64,000 nt of DNA, taken from contig JAZNQN010000039.1 in NCBI GenBank assembly GCA_045590195.1, forward strand, positions 50,819 through 114,818, read 5' to 3'. A program made the position numbers and the translations under genes. The notes beneath the pieces were generated by a model. That model saw nothing but the letters and a program-made list of their open reading frames with translations. It did not search any database and was not told the DNA's origin. Each line of letters begins with the position of its first letter. Position 1 is the first letter of the stretch. Of the stretch, positions 17,011 through 26,751 are shown piece after piece. The DNA is from JAZNQN01 sp045590195 (GTDB lineage Bacteria > Bacillota > Clostridia > UMGS1883 > UMGS1540).

Positions 17011-17042
17011 GTTTGGATTACACAAAAAAGGAGGAAAAGAAA

Positions 17043-19268
17043 ATGACATGTTACAGAAATTTTAAGCAGGGAAACTGGAACAAAACCATTGATGTACGCG
17101 ATTTTATAAAGTTAAATTATGCGTCTTACGAGGGCGATGCATCTTTTCTTCAGGGTACAACAGAGAGAACAGACGAGGTAAGAGCAAAAGTTGACGAGCT
17201 TTTGATAGAGGAAAACAAAAAAGGCGGAGTTTTAGATATTGATACTGAAAAAGTTTTGTCTATTCTTACATACGAACCCGGCTACATAATAGAAGGAAAA
17301 GATATAATTGTTGGACTTCAAACTGACGAGCCACTTAAAAGAGGAGTTAATCCTTTTGCGGGGCTTCGTAATGCTCAGCAGGCTTGTGAGGCTTATGGCT
17401 ACAAACTCAGCCAGAAGGTTATTGACCAGTTTGAATACAGAACAACCCACAACACCGGTGTTTTCAGAGCATATACCGACACTATGAGAAAAGCCAGACA
17501 TGCCGGCATTTTAACAGGCCTTCCCGATGCTTATGCAAGGGGCAGAATTATTGGCGATTACCGCAGAGTTGCCCTTTACGGAATGGATTATCTTATAGAA
17601 GAAAGAAAAAAAGACAAAAAGCGAATTGGCGAAAGGGTTATGTGTGCTGAAACTATTCAGCTTTTAGAAGAAATTCAGAAACAGCTCGACTTTATGGGGC
17701 GTCTTATTGCTCTGGCAAAAAAATATGGCTGCGATATTTCGCGTCCCGCAGAAAATGCAAAAGAGGCTATTCAGTGGCTTTATTTTGGTTATCTTGGAGC
17801 AGTTAAAGAACAAAATGGCGCCGCTAACAGTATAGGCAGGATTTCGGCGTTTATTGACATATATATCGAAAGAGATTTAGCTGAAGGTACACTTGATGAA
17901 AAGGGTGCGCAGGAGCTTATTGACGACCTTGTACTTAAAATGCGCCTTGTTCGTCACCTTAGAACACCTGATTACAATGAAATTTTTGCAGGAGATCCGG
18001 TTTGGGTAACCTGTTCTTTGGCAGGTGTAACTGAAGAAGGGGTTCCCATGACCACGAAAACCGACTTCCGCTTTTTGCAGACGCTTTACAACCTTGGCCC
18101 TTCGGCAGAGCCTAACATTACAGTTTTGTGGGCACAGAAATTGCCAAAAGCTTTTAAAGAATTTTGCGCAAAGGTTTCTATTGATACAGATTCGATTCAG
18201 TATGAAAACGATGATGTTATGAGAGTGGATTACGGCGATGACTATTCAATCGCTTGCTGTGTATCGGCAATGAAAACCGGCAAACAGATGCAGTTTTTCG
18301 GCGCAAGATGCAATATTGCAAAAGTTCTTTTAATGGCCTTAAACGGCGGCAGGGACGAAGTTTATGGCGACCAGATTGCGCCCGAGGGCAAAGTTTTTGA
18401 TGAAAAGGTTTTAAATTACGACGAAGTAATTGAATCGTTTAAAGAATATGCTGCGTGGATGGCGAAGCTTTATGTAAGCACAATGAATATAATTCACTTT
18501 ATGCACGACCGCTATGCTTATGAAAGACTTATGATGGCACTTCACGATGTTGAGCCTCAGCGCCTTATGGCATTTGGCATTAGTGGTTTCAGCGTTCTGG
18601 CTGACAGTTTAAGTGCTATAAAATATGCAAAGGTTACACCTGTTAAAGATGAGCGCGGACTTATAACCGACTTTAAAGTTGAAGGCGAATTTCCTAAATA
18701 CGGAAACGACGATGACAGAGCAGATGATATTGCAAAGTGGATTACAGAGTATTTTTATGGCGAACTTTGCAAAACTCCTACATACAGAAATGCGGTACAC
18801 ACTCTTTCTGTTCTTACTATCACATCAAATGTAATGTACGGCAAAAAAACAGGTGCAACACCTGATGGCAGAGCCGCAGGCGAGCCTTTTGCACCTGGGG
18901 CAAACCCAATGCACGGAAGAGATTGCGAAGGGGCTCTTGCTTCTCTTAACTCGGTTGCGAAAATAAGCTACGATTGCTGCCGTGACGGTATTTCAAATAC
19001 ATTTTCAATTACCCCCGAAACTCTCGGTAAAGACGAAGATGACAGAGTAGAAAAGCTTGTTGCAATTTTAGATGGTTATTTTGTTCAGAATGCGCATCAT
19101 CTTAACGTTAATGTTTTAAACCGCGAAAAGCTTATTGACGCTATGGAAAACCCTGAAAAATATCCTTCACTTACAATAAGGGTAAGCGGATATGCGGTAA
19201 ACTTCAACAAGCTTACACGTGACAAACAGCTTGAAGTTATTTCCCGTACTTTCCACGAAAAAATGTAA
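17043..19268 (+). CDS. pflB: Formate C-acetyltransferase (pyruvate formate-lyase)
   Basis: This glycyl-radical enzyme converts pyruvate and CoA to acetyl-CoA and formate in anaerobes. It has 741 residues, close to the 760 of E. coli PFL. The catalytic cysteine pair is C405-C406 ([21 protein letters not shown]), and the radical glycine is G716 in RVSGYAVNF near the C-terminus. The ATG at 17043 follows AGGAGGAAAAGAAA; an earlier in-frame TTG overlaps the riboswitch exit and is unlikely. It is followed after 12 bp by its activase and controlled by the ZTP riboswitch. Confidence 0.97.
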   Translation: MTCYRNFKQGNWNKTIDVRDFIKLNYASYEGDASFLQGTTERTDEVRAKVDELLIEENKKGGVLDIDTEKVLSILTYEPGYIIEGKDIIVGLQTDEPLKRGVNPFAGLRNAQQACEAYGYKLSQKVIDQFEYRTTHNTGVFRAYTDTMRKARHAGILTGLPDAYARGRIIGDYRRVALYGMDYLIEERKKDKKRIGERVMCAETIQLLEEIQKQLDFMGRLIALAKKYGCDISRPAENAKEAIQWLYFGYLGAVKEQNGAANSIGRISAFIDIYIERDLAEGTLDEKGAQELIDDLVLKMRLVRHLRTPDYNEIFAGDPVWVTCSLAGVTEEGVPMTTKTDFRFLQTLYNLGPSAEPNITVLWAQKLPKAFKEFCAKVSIDTDSIQYENDDVMRVDYGDDYSIACCVSAMKTGKQMQFFGARCNIAKVLLMALNGGRDEVYGDQIAPEGKVFDEKVLNYDEVIESFKEYAAWMAKLYVSTMNIIHFMHDRYAYERLMMALHDVEPQRLMAFGISGFSVLADSLSAIKYAKVTPVKDERGLITDFKVEGEFPKYGNDDDRADDIAKWITEYFYGELCKTPTYRNAVHTLSVLTITSNVMYGKKTGATPDGRAAGEPFAPGANPMHGRDCEGALASLNSVAKISYDCCRDGISNTFSITPETLGKDEDDRVEKLVAILDGYFVQNAHHLNVNVLNREKLIDAMENPEKYPSLTIRVSGYAVNFNKLTRDKQLEVISRTFHEKM

Positions 19269-19280
19269 GGAAGAAAAGAT

Positions 19281-19994
19281 ATGAAAGGATATGTTCATTC
19301 TTTTGAAAGCCTTGCCGCTCTTGACGGAGAGGGGCTGAGGTGTGCAGTTTTTCTTATGGGGTGTCCGCTCAGGTGTGCTTATTGCCACAACCCCGATACC
19401 TGGGAAGGGGCAGGAAAAGAAACCGAGGCGCCAGACCTAGTTCGAAAAATTTCAAGGTACAAGCCTTATTTTGGAGATAACGGCGGCGTAACCTTCAGCG
19501 GGGGAGAGCCGCTACTTCAGGCGGAGTTTATAAAGGAATGTGCTGCTTTTTTAAAAGAGCAGCACATTGGATATGTAATTGATACTTCGGGAGCTGTTAA
19601 GCTTAACGATACTGCACGAGAGGTTTTAAAAGGGGCTCAGGAGGTTATTTTAGACCTTAAGTTTTGGGATAGCGAAAGCTACATAAAATATACGGGCAGA
19701 GATATAAAAAATACTTTGGAAACACTTGAGTTTCTTGAAGAAAATGATATAAAAACCCGTATAAGAACGGTTATAGTGCCGGAAATAAACGACAGAGAAG
19801 AAGTGCTTGAAAAATATATTGGTCATGTGAAGGGTAAAACCTGTGTGAAAAAATATGAGCTTCTGGCGTTTCACACTATGGGCTTTCACAAATACGAAGG
19901 CCTTGAAATAAAAAACCCTCTTGCAGGCAAAAAAGGCCTTGACTCCGAAGTTTTAAAGAAACTTCAGAAATTTATTGATACAAAATTAAAATAA
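19281..19994 (+). CDS. pflA: Pyruvate formate-lyase-activating enzyme
   Basis: This radical SAM enzyme places the glycyl radical on PFL. The 237 residues have the CxxxCxxC cluster C28/C32/C35 (GCPLRCAYCHNPDTW), the GG..FSGGEP SAM motif near 73-79, and an otherwise short activase layout without the extra ferredoxin insert. GGAAG lies 7 bp before the ATG. It is co-transcribed with pflB. Confidence 0.96.
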   Translation: MKGYVHSFESLAALDGEGLRCAVFLMGCPLRCAYCHNPDTWEGAGKETEAPDLVRKISRYKPYFGDNGGVTFSGGEPLLQAEFIKECAAFLKEQHIGYVIDTSGAVKLNDTAREVLKGAQEVILDLKFWDSESYIKYTGRDIKNTLETLEFLEENDIKTRIRTVIVPEINDREEVLEKYIGHVKGKTCVKKYELLAFHTMGFHKYEGLEIKNPLAGKKGLDSEVLKKLQKFIDTKLK

Positions 19995-20037
19995 ACCTTG
20001 ATTATTTGCTCTTTAAGGAGTATAATATTCAAGGTTT
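19993..20037 (+). promoter_or_regulatory. Hairpin containing the sulP promoter
   Basis: AAACCTTGA (19993-20001) and TCAAGGTTT (20029-20037) are complementary and may end pfl transcripts. TTGATT (19998-20003) and TATAAT (20021-20026), 17 bp apart, lie inside it and form a promoter for the next gene. Confidence 0.6.
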
Positions 20038-20067
20038 AAATTTTACTTATGAAAAGAGGTTATTTAG

Positions 20068-21318
20068 GTGAAAGGTTTATGTCCGAAGCTGTTTTCCTGT
20101 ATGAAAGACTACTCGAAGGACCAGCTTTTTAAAGATGTTATTGCAGGAATAATTGTTGCAATAATTGCGCTTCCTTTGTCAATTGCGTTGGCGCTTGCAT
20201 CGGGAGTTGGGCCTGAAGAAGGGCTTTATACTGCTATAATTGCAGGTTTTGTAATTTCGTTTTTAGGCGGAAGCAGGGTGCAAATTGCGGGGCCTACTGC
20301 GGCTTTTGCAACAACTGTTGCAGGAATTGTTGCCCTAAACGGAATGGAAGGGCTTGCAATAGCTACTGTAATGGCAGGTATTTTACTTGTACTTATGGGC
20401 GTTTTCCGGCTTGGAACACTTATAAAATACATACCACACACCATTACAACAGGTTTTACAGGCGGTATTGCGGTTACAATTGCAATTGGCCAGATTAAGG
20501 ATTTTATGGGGCTTACTTTTTCACATTCCCCCGTTGAAACAATGGAAAAAGCGGCCGCAGTTATTGAAAGTATAGGAACTTTCAATGTTTGGGCCTTCGG
20601 CGTTGGGATGCTTTCCCTTTTAATTTTAATAGTAGTTCCTAAATTTTTGAAAAAGTTTCCGCCATCACTTATTGCGGTTATAGTAAGTGCATTGGTTGTA
20701 GGTGTTTTCAAATTAAATGTTAATACAATTGGCGACCTTTATACAATTTCATCTTCGCTTCCAAAACTTACAATTCCTGCATTTTCAGTAGATATGATGA
20801 TTAAGCTTTTGCCTGATGCAATTACTATTGCAGTACTTGCAGGGGTTGAATCGCTTTTGTCCTGCGTTGTTGCCGACGGAATGATTGGCGACAAACATAA
20901 CTCCAACATGGAACTTGTGGCACAGGGTGCAGGTAACGTTGCATCGGCGCTTTTTGGTGGTATTCCTGCAACAGGCGCTATTGCAAGAACTGCGGCAAAC
21001 ATTAAAAACGGCGGCAGAACACCAATTTCTGGTATGGTTCACGCCATTGTACTTCTTGTAATTTTAGTTGTTTTAATGCCTTACGCTTCGCTTATTCCAA
21101 TGCCTGCAATTGCGGCAATTTTGTTCGTTGTGGCATACAATATGAGTGAATGGCGTGAATTTGTTGCAATATTCAAAACAAAAAAAGTAACAAACATTAT
21201 TGTTCTTATGATAACATTTATTTTCACAGTTGTGTTTGACCTTGTTGTTGCCATTGTAATTGGCATTATAGTTGACAGAATTTTTGCGCTGATTGGAAAA
21301 CTTTCAAAAAAGAAATAA
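20068..21318 (+). CDS. SulP-family anion transporter lacking a STAS domain
   Basis: The 416 residues hold about 10-12 hydrophobic segments. The SulP signature is GVGPEEGLYTAIIAGFV followed by GGSRVQIAGPTAAF (near 48-83). The family moves sulfate, bicarbonate or other anions. The protein ends soon after the last membrane segment (IGKLSKKK), so the cytoplasmic STAS domain of typical SulP proteins is absent. It starts at GTG 20068, 7 bp after AGAGG. It has its own promoter within the preceding hairpin. Confidence 0.88.
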   Translation: MKGLCPKLFSCMKDYSKDQLFKDVIAGIIVAIIALPLSIALALASGVGPEEGLYTAIIAGFVISFLGGSRVQIAGPTAAFATTVAGIVALNGMEGLAIATVMAGILLVLMGVFRLGTLIKYIPHTITTGFTGGIAVTIAIGQIKDFMGLTFSHSPVETMEKAAAVIESIGTFNVWAFGVGMLSLLILIVVPKFLKKFPPSLIAVIVSALVVGVFKLNVNTIGDLYTISSSLPKLTIPAFSVDMMIKLLPDAITIAVLAGVESLLSCVVADGMIGDKHNSNMELVAQGAGNVASALFGGIPATGAIARTAANIKNGGRTPISGMVHAIVLLVILVVLMPYASLIPMPAIAAILFVVAYNMSEWREFVAIFKTKKVTNIIVLMITFIFTVVFDLVVAIVIGIIVDRIFALIGKLSKKK

Positions 21319-21320
21319 AC

Positions 21321-21366
21321 AAAAAAAGAGATGCAAAGGCTATAAGGCCAATGCATCTCTTTTTTT
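21321..21366. terminator. Bidirectional terminator
   Basis: AAAAAAAGAGATGCA (21321-21335) pairs with TGCATCTCTTTTTTT (21352-21366), with an inner GGC/GCC pair; it lies between convergent genes. Confidence 0.92.
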
Positions 21367-22264
21367 ATTTATCAAACGAGGATATTATAATTGCTGCAAC
21401 GGCTAAAAATCCGCCCAAAGCAATATTTAAAGAAAGAGTATCTGTTCCTGCGAGAATAGAGGCTATGGCGGTTACTACTGCCGAAAATGGCATAATAACC
21501 GAAACGGCGCTGGCAGGGATATATTTTAAGCTGTTGGTGCGGATTATCCAGCAAAAAGCAGATGTAATTACAACATAAAAAATCATAAACACAAAAAGCT
21601 TTATATCGGGAGAAAAAACTATTTTTTCAATTACGCCGCCATCGCCTGCAGGCCAGAAATTTAAAATAATGGCAAATATAAGCGAAATTACAAAACCTAC
21701 TGCACTTTGCACCGCAAGGTAAAGGGGAGCATAAAGCTTTTTTGCATAGCAGGCTGTTCCTGCAATATTAAAGCCATAAAATATACCTGCGGCGGCACAG
21801 AGAAGTTCGCCAATGCCTAAGCTGCCATCAAGAGAGATGCCATTTAATATAAAAACGCCCGCCAGACAGATTATGCTTGATAAATATGTGAAAACAGTTG
21901 GTTTTTTTCTTATGAGAAAATATAAAACCACAGGAACGGCTATACACGAAAGGTTTTCGAAAAAAGCGTATTTTGCAGGAGTTGTGTATAAAAGGCCTAT
22001 TTTCTGGCTGATATTTGCAAGGGCGAGAAAAATTCCGGTAACAAGGCCGGGTTTTATATAGCTAATATCAAGGGCTTTTATTTTTTTGCCTGATACTGCA
22101 AGATATGTTAAAACCAATATTATCTCCGATATTGCAACTTTAAATGTTGGCGAATAGTGGCGGTTCAGCTCGTATGTAACAAGAGGAGAAATACCCCACA
22201 CAAACACAACAACAAATATGCCTATATATGACAGCACCTTTTTATTTGACAAAAGTTTATTCAT
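21365..22264 (-). CDS. EamA/DMT-family permease
   Basis: The 299-residue polytopic protein has two EamA halves (VFVWGISPLVTYELNR near 22 and a second repeat from about 155). The ATG at 22264 follows GAGGTG, and a divergent LysR regulator starts 101 bp away, so the regulator probably controls it. The substrate is unknown; DMT permeases next to LysR genes often export amino acids or drugs. Confidence 0.85.
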   Translation of the reverse strand: MNKLLSNKKVLSYIGIFVVVFVWGISPLVTYELNRHYSPTFKVAISEIILVLTYLAVSGKKIKALDISYIKPGLVTGIFLALANISQKIGLLYTTPAKYAFFENLSCIAVPVVLYFLIRKKPTVFTYLSSIICLAGVFILNGISLDGSLGIGELLCAAAGIFYGFNIAGTACYAKKLYAPLYLAVQSAVGFVISLIFAIILNFWPAGDGGVIEKIVFSPDIKLFVFMIFYVVITSAFCWIIRTNSLKYIPASAVSVIMPFSAVVTAIASILAGTDTLSLNIALGGFLAVAAIIISSFDK

Positions 22265-22283
22265 TAAAAACACCTCGCATTTT

Positions 22284-22327
22284 ATAGTATGCTTTTTCTT
22301 GACAAATGTAAATATCAGATTTATAAT
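22284..22327. promoter_or_regulatory. Overlapping divergent promoters (EamA/LysR)
   Basis: Plus strand: TTGACA (22299-22304), 17 bp, TATAAT (22322-22327) for the LysR gene. Minus strand: TTTACA (22312-22307), 17 bp, TACTAT (22289-22284) for the EamA gene. The two overlap face to face, so one bound protein could affect both. Confidence 0.72.
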
Positions 22328-22364
22328 ATGGGTGTGAAAAATTTTAACAACGGGAGACAAAGCC

Positions 22365-23201
22365 ATGGATATACAAAAAATTGAAATGTTGCTTCGTGCC
22401 ATAGAACTTGGCTCGCTTTCAAAGGCGGCAAGTGAATATTTATATACGCCGTCGGCTTTTTCGCATTTGGCAAGTTCGGTGGAAAAAGAAATAGGGGCAA
22501 AAATTATAAAGAGAAATCATTCGGGCATTGAGGTTGAAAACAGTGAAATTGTAAAAAAGCTTCAGCAAATATGCGATTTAAAAAACGAAATTTTGGAAAT
22601 GACCGGAGAGGCAACGGGCGAAAAACAGCTTACAATCGGCACATATGCAAGTATTGCTAAAAACGTTTTGCCTGAAATTATTAAAGGCTTTCGAAGTGAA
22701 AACAAAGGCGTTCACATAAATGTTACTGTTATTGACAATTTGTCAGAATTTATGGAGCAGAGCGGTGCTGATATTTACTTTGGAGAATATCCCAAAAACA
22801 AAGACCTGGTATGGACTGAAATTTTTACTGACCCATACATGGCGGTGTTCCCGAAAGATGCAAAGCAAAATATATTTTCTGCCTCTGAAAAATACAATAT
22901 GCCATTTGTTGTTCCAAACGATAAAAAAACCAAGGAATACATAAAAAGGAGTAATTTTACTGAAACAATAGAGGTTAATTCCCACGATGACGGGCTTATT
23001 ATAAGAATGGTTGAAGCGGAAGGCGCAATTTCGGTTTTGCCTAAAATGTCGCTTATAAACTGCGGAGAGGGCGTAAAAACAGTTCCTCTTTGCAGGCCCC
23101 TTGAGAGAAAATTAGGGCTGATATACAAAAACAGCTGCAGAAACTTTGCAACTGTTAAAAAATTTGTTGAATATATGAAAAATTATAAATCAGATTTTTG
23201 A
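22365..23201 (+). CDS. LysR-family transcription regulator
   Basis: The 278 residues start with the LysR winged HTH (residues 1-60: ELGSLSKAASEYLYTPSAFSHLASSVEKEIGAKI), then a linker helix and a PBP2-like effector domain from about 88. It is transcribed away from the EamA gene and probably controls it and itself. Its 3' end overlaps the convergent AraC gene by 19 bp. Confidence 0.9.
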   Translation: MDIQKIEMLLRAIELGSLSKAASEYLYTPSAFSHLASSVEKEIGAKIIKRNHSGIEVENSEIVKKLQQICDLKNEILEMTGEATGEKQLTIGTYASIAKNVLPEIIKGFRSENKGVHINVTVIDNLSEFMEQSGADIYFGEYPKNKDLVWTEIFTDPYMAVFPKDAKQNIFSASEKYNMPFVVPNDKKTKEYIKRSNFTETIEVNSHDDGLIIRMVEAEGAISVLPKMSLINCGEGVKTVPLCRPLERKLGLIYKNSCRNFATVKKFVEYMKNYKSDF

Positions 23202-23962
23202 GTTTCGTGATATTTGCGAATTCGGTAAAAGGTTGATAGCGACGGGAAACCGCATTTGAATATAAGCTCGGTAACGGTTGAATTTTCAGGGTTTTTAATC
23301 ATACTGTCAAACTTATCGTATCGCACCATATTTATATAATTATTAAGCGTCATACCAATATGGCCGTTGAAAAGCCTTGAAAAATATGTTTTGTTGTAGC
23401 CAAATTCTTTCGAAATGCTTTCGAGGGTTATTGGCTCGCAGTAGTGTTCGTCGATAAAGTTAAGAATATCTTCAATTATTGAAACATTTTTATTCTTCTG
23501 TTTTATTTCAGTTTTTTCATAGTGGGCGGCAAGTGAGCCGAAAATTATATTTGAATACCCTTTTGCAAGAATTTTAAGCATATTATTTTTACCATTTACA
23601 AGTGCTTCAAAATAAGGCAGAAGGGTTTTATTAAATTCTTTATCGTTTAAAAGCGGAGGCAGAGTATTATTTTTAAAAAGCTTTGAAATATCGCTTGTAA
23701 TATTTTCCGGAACGGCAACAACATATTTAGTGTGTGTCGGAGTGGGCAGCGACCTGTGGCGATAGCAACAATGGGCAAACACAATGTCGCCGGGGCGGGC
23801 TTCAAATTCTTCGCCTTCAATGGTATAATGAGAAACGCCCTCTAAAATATATGCTATTTCAAAGGCACGATGAAAGTGAAGGCTTACGGGATATTCATTT
23901 TGTTTTTCGGCAAAAATTGAGCCGCTTGTATCTTTAAGCGACTCATACGAGGCTTTGGACAT
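23183..23962 (-). CDS. AraC-family transcription regulator
   Basis: This 259-residue protein has an N-terminal cupin (residues about 15-90: FHRAFEIAYILEGVSHYTIEGEEFEARPGDIVFAH) that usually binds sugars, and a C-terminal AraC double HTH (about 160-255) with ITLESISKEFGYNKTYFSRLFN. The ATG at 23962 fits the cupin start; an upstream extension of about 130 codons is hydrophobic noise. It is divergent from the clan GH-A glycosidase at 24083, so it likely controls that gene in response to its sugar product. Confidence 0.88.
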   Translation of the reverse strand: MSKASYESLKDTSGSIFAEKQNEYPVSLHFHRAFEIAYILEGVSHYTIEGEEFEARPGDIVFAHCCYRHRSLPTPTHTKYVVAVPENITSDISKLFKNNTLPPLLNDKEFNKTLLPYFEALVNGKNNMLKILAKGYSNIIFGSLAAHYEKTEIKQKNKNVSIIEDILNFIDEHYCEPITLESISKEFGYNKTYFSRLFNGHIGMTLNNYINMVRYDKFDSMIKNPENSTVTELIFKCGFPSLSTFYRIRKYHETQKSDL

Positions 23963-24082
23963 AAAATCACCATAAATGTAAATATTTGAGAATAATTTGT
24001 CGGTATATGAGTTGAAAAAGTAAATTTTTAATGTTATTTTATCATTAGACATATAAATTGTCAATACTAAGGAGGGGTTATA

Positions 24083-25966
24083 ATGGATTTCAGAAATGTA
24101 AAATTTATGCTTGGTGCCAACTACTGGGGCAGTAAGTGGGCAACAGATATGTGGAAAAAATATGACAGCGAGTCTATCCGCGAGGATATGAAAACTCTTG
24201 CACAGTATGGTGTTAAAAATTTGCGTGTATTCCCTAACTGGCGCGATTTTCAGCCCGTTGAAAGAGCCTATGCATGGCGCGGCAAACACGGCGAATATGT
24301 AAATGCCAATACAGGCGAGCCTGTATACGATGATGGCGTTGACATGAAAATGATTGAAAATTTTCACGATTTTTGTCAGGCGGCAGAAGAGGTGGGAATT
24401 GAGCTTTCTGTTTCTATTGTAACAGGCTGGATGAGCGGTAAGCTTTTTACACCTCCTGTTTTAAACGGAAAAAACCTTATAAACGACCCCGAAGCGCTTA
24501 TGTGGATGAGAAGATACATAAAAAAATTCGTAAGAGAAGTTAAAAACGAAAAAGCAATTGTTGAATGGGGCCTTGGTAACGAATGTAACTGCTTAAGCCC
24601 TGCCAACACAATGTTTGAGGCATATCAGTGGACTGCAACTGTTGTTGATGCAATTCGCACAGAGGATAATTCAAGACCTATTGACAGCGGTATGCATGGC
24701 CTTGCTTCGGGTATAAGCGACAACGATGAAGGAAACACATGGTTTTTGGAGCATCAGGGCGAGCTTTGCGATGCTTTGTGTACACATCCTTATCCTTCTC
24801 CAACAGTTGGCGGAGATGTTGAGCCTTACACACGCCTGAGAACAACCTGTCTTCCTACTGCTCAAACGCTTTATTATGCAGGCGTTTCGGGCAAACCTGC
24901 TTACATTCAGGAAAGTGGAACATTTTCGCAGACTATTGGCAGCGACCAGATGTCGGCCGATTTTATGAGAATTCAGATTTTATCATCAATTGCCAATAAC
25001 TTTCTGGGTTATCAGTGGTGGTGTGCGTGGAATCAGAATCATCTTGAATTTCCACCCTACACCTGGGCTATGATTGAAAGAGAGCTTGGTATGTTTGAAG
25101 ATGACCATTCGCCAAAGCCTGCGGCTCACGTTATGAAGGCGATGTCAGCTTTGCTTGACAAGCTTCCTGATCCGTTCCCCAAAAGAGAAGTTGACGGCGT
25201 TTGCGTTTTGTCAAGAGCACAAAACAGACAGCACGTTGCGATTTCATCGGTTCTTTTTGCTAAACAGGCAGGAGTTGAGCTTGATGTTGTTTATACTGAT
25301 AACGGCGAGATACCTGAAAAAGATTACTACTTTATGCCTTGTATAAGCGGATGGCAGATTATTTACAAAAAAACCTGGAATACTTTGCTTGAAAGAGTTA
25401 AAAACGGAGCAACACTTTACCTGTCATTTGATGGCGGCCAGATAACAAAACTACCTGAGGTTATTGGGGCAGAATCTATGGGCTTTATGGACAAAGTAAG
25501 CCACGAGGTTGAAGTTGACGGCGAGGCGCTTCCTTACTTTGGCAAAGAAGTTTTATTAAACCCAACAACTGCTGAAGTACTACTCAGAAACGAAGCGGGC
25601 AACCCTGTTATGCTTAAAAATAAATATGGCAAGGGTACAGTTTACTTTGTAAATATTCCTATGGAAAGGCTTGCGTTTGAAGGCGTTGACCTTTATAATA
25701 CTCTTCCATACTACAAAATTTACAGAGAAATTGCGAAAGACGTAATTGAAAATAAAGTTATTGTGGTTGACGACAGAAATATCGGTATTACAGTTAACCC
25801 CATAAGCCATGACGAATGTTATGTAACAATGCTTAACTATTCCGACAAAACAATTAAGCCTGAAGCGAAAATTAAAGAAGGCTGGGAAATTAAAGAAGTT
25901 GTTTACGGCGATATTAACGAAATCCCGCTTTGTAACGGCGCAATTATAATATTGAAAAAGAAATAA
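24083..25966 (+). CDS. Clan GH-A glycoside hydrolase with GATase-like domain
   Basis: This 627-residue protein starts with a (beta/alpha)8 barrel of GH5/GH42 type (residues about 1-350). The acid/base is probably E167 in GNECN and the nucleophile E277 in IQESGTF. A GATase-like fold (about 370-540) and a small C-terminal beta domain follow, an order known from GH42 beta-galactosidases and some mannanases. It has no signal peptide. AGGAGGGG lies before the ATG. The divergent AraC gene suggests sugar-dependent control. The substrate, a beta-mannoside or beta-galactoside, is inference. Confidence 0.78.
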   Translation: MDFRNVKFMLGANYWGSKWATDMWKKYDSESIREDMKTLAQYGVKNLRVFPNWRDFQPVERAYAWRGKHGEYVNANTGEPVYDDGVDMKMIENFHDFCQAAEEVGIELSVSIVTGWMSGKLFTPPVLNGKNLINDPEALMWMRRYIKKFVREVKNEKAIVEWGLGNECNCLSPANTMFEAYQWTATVVDAIRTEDNSRPIDSGMHGLASGISDNDEGNTWFLEHQGELCDALCTHPYPSPTVGGDVEPYTRLRTTCLPTAQTLYYAGVSGKPAYIQESGTFSQTIGSDQMSADFMRIQILSSIANNFLGYQWWCAWNQNHLEFPPYTWAMIERELGMFEDDHSPKPAAHVMKAMSALLDKLPDPFPKREVDGVCVLSRAQNRQHVAISSVLFAKQAGVELDVVYTDNGEIPEKDYYFMPCISGWQIIYKKTWNTLLERVKNGATLYLSFDGGQITKLPEVIGAESMGFMDKVSHEVEVDGEALPYFGKEVLLNPTTAEVLLRNEAGNPVMLKNKYGKGTVYFVNIPMERLAFEGVDLYNTLPYYKIYREIAKDVIENKVIVVDDRNIGITVNPISHDECYVTMLNYSDKTIKPEAKIKEGWEIKEVVYGDINEIPLCNGAIIILKKK

Positions 25967-25970
25967 TTAC

Positions 25971-26000
25971 CCCCCCGACAAGTTCAGGCTTGTCGGGGGG
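25971..26000 (+). terminator. Terminator after the GH-A gene
   Basis: CCCCCCGACAAG-TTCAGG-CTTGTCGGGGGG is a perfect 12-bp GC-rich stem; the T run is poor, so it may mainly stabilise the 3' end. Confidence 0.8.
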
Positions 26001-26010
26001 TTAAACATAA

Positions 26011-26037
26011 AAAAAGCACTCATACTGAGTGCTTTTT
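26011..26037. terminator. Terminator serving tRNA-Gln (bidirectional)
   Basis: AAAAAGCACTCA-TAC-TGAGTGCTTTTT is a 12-bp stem with A and T tracts. On the minus strand it starts directly at the tRNA-Gln CCA end. Confidence 0.9.
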
Positions 26038-26110
26038 GGCTGCGGGACTAGGATTCGAACCCAGACAAAGTGAGTCAGAGTCACTCGTGCTACCTTTACA
26101 CAATCCCGCA
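26037..26110 (-). tRNA. tRNA-Gln (CTG)
   Basis: The minus strand folds as a cloverleaf with acceptor TGCGGGA/TCCCGCA, anticodon stem AGTGA/TCACT around CTCTGAC (anticodon CTG), T loop TTCGAAT, discriminator G and an encoded CCA (26039-26037). Confidence 0.9.
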
Positions 26111-26189
26111 ACGTGCAGAAATTATTATACATCTAAAAAAGTGATTTGTCAATAGAAAAGCTAAAATTTTTTAAAAAATATTTTTAAAG

Positions 26190-26218
26190 TTGACTTATGT
26201 TTTTTAAAATGATATTAT
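26190..26218 (+). promoter_or_regulatory. Promoter of the DUF1836 gene
   Basis: TTGACT (26190-26195) and TATTAT (26213-26218) with a 17-bp spacer. The predicted start of transcription lies after an upstream ATG at 26222, supporting the ATG at 26249 as translation start. Confidence 0.75.
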
Positions 26219-26248
26219 TATATGAGAATAACGTTATTGGAGTTTTTT

Positions 26249-26743
26249 ATGGATATGAAAAATACTTATCTTAATTACCGTTGCCCCAGGTGGGAAGATT
26301 TTCCTGAAATTGAGCTTTATATGGACCAGGTGGTAAATATTTTAGAAAGCAGCCTTAATATTTTTTCCAGAAGTGAAAAAATTATTACTCCGGCCATGAT
26401 AAACAACTACGTTAAACAAAAAATAGTAAAGCCGCCGAACAAGAAAAAGTATGACAGGGTACACCTTGCATATTTATTTGTTGTTTGTATTCTTAAAAGA
26501 ATTATGCCCATAAGCCAGATTTGTGACGGAATGGCTTTTGCTATGAAAAAATATTCAATTCCTGTTGCATATAATAAGTTTTGTGACGAGCTTGAAAGTG
26601 CAATTGCAAAAATTTTCGGGGAAGAAAGTATTGAAAGTGAAAATTTAAGTTGCACAGAGGACAGTATTATCCGCGCGGCGGCAAATTCCTATGCAAACTT
26701 ACTTTATGCAAGTTACCTGATAAACGGACTTAAGGAGAATTGA
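26249..26743 (+). CDS. DUF1836 protein, MerR-like DNA-binding candidate
   Basis: The 164-residue protein contains ITPAMINNYVKQKIVKPPNKKKYDRVHLAYLFVVCILK (near 45-82), the DUF1836 core that looks like a MerR-type winged helix. The rest is helical. DNA binding is an inference. GGAG lies 6 bp before the ATG at 26249. Its stop is 8 bp before the next gene, so both form an operon. Confidence 0.75.
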   Translation: MDMKNTYLNYRCPRWEDFPEIELYMDQVVNILESSLNIFSRSEKIITPAMINNYVKQKIVKPPNKKKYDRVHLAYLFVVCILKRIMPISQICDGMAFAMKKYSIPVAYNKFCDELESAIAKIFGEESIESENLSCTEDSIIRAAANSYANLLYASYLINGLKEN

Positions 26744-26751
26744 GGGGTACA

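Noticed and set aside
22265..22402. 46-codon N-terminal extension of the EamA permease
   Set aside because: It runs through the divergent promoter and into the LysR start; GAGGTG supports the ATG at 22264.
23963..24367. N-terminal extension of the AraC regulator
   Set aside because: The extra codons run into and antisense to the divergent glycosidase gene, have no RBS and no AraC-like content.
25971..26000. Repeat element at the GC-rich palindrome
   Set aside because: It is a single 12-bp stem-loop next to a gene end and best explained as a 3' hairpin/terminator; no other copy was seen in the window.
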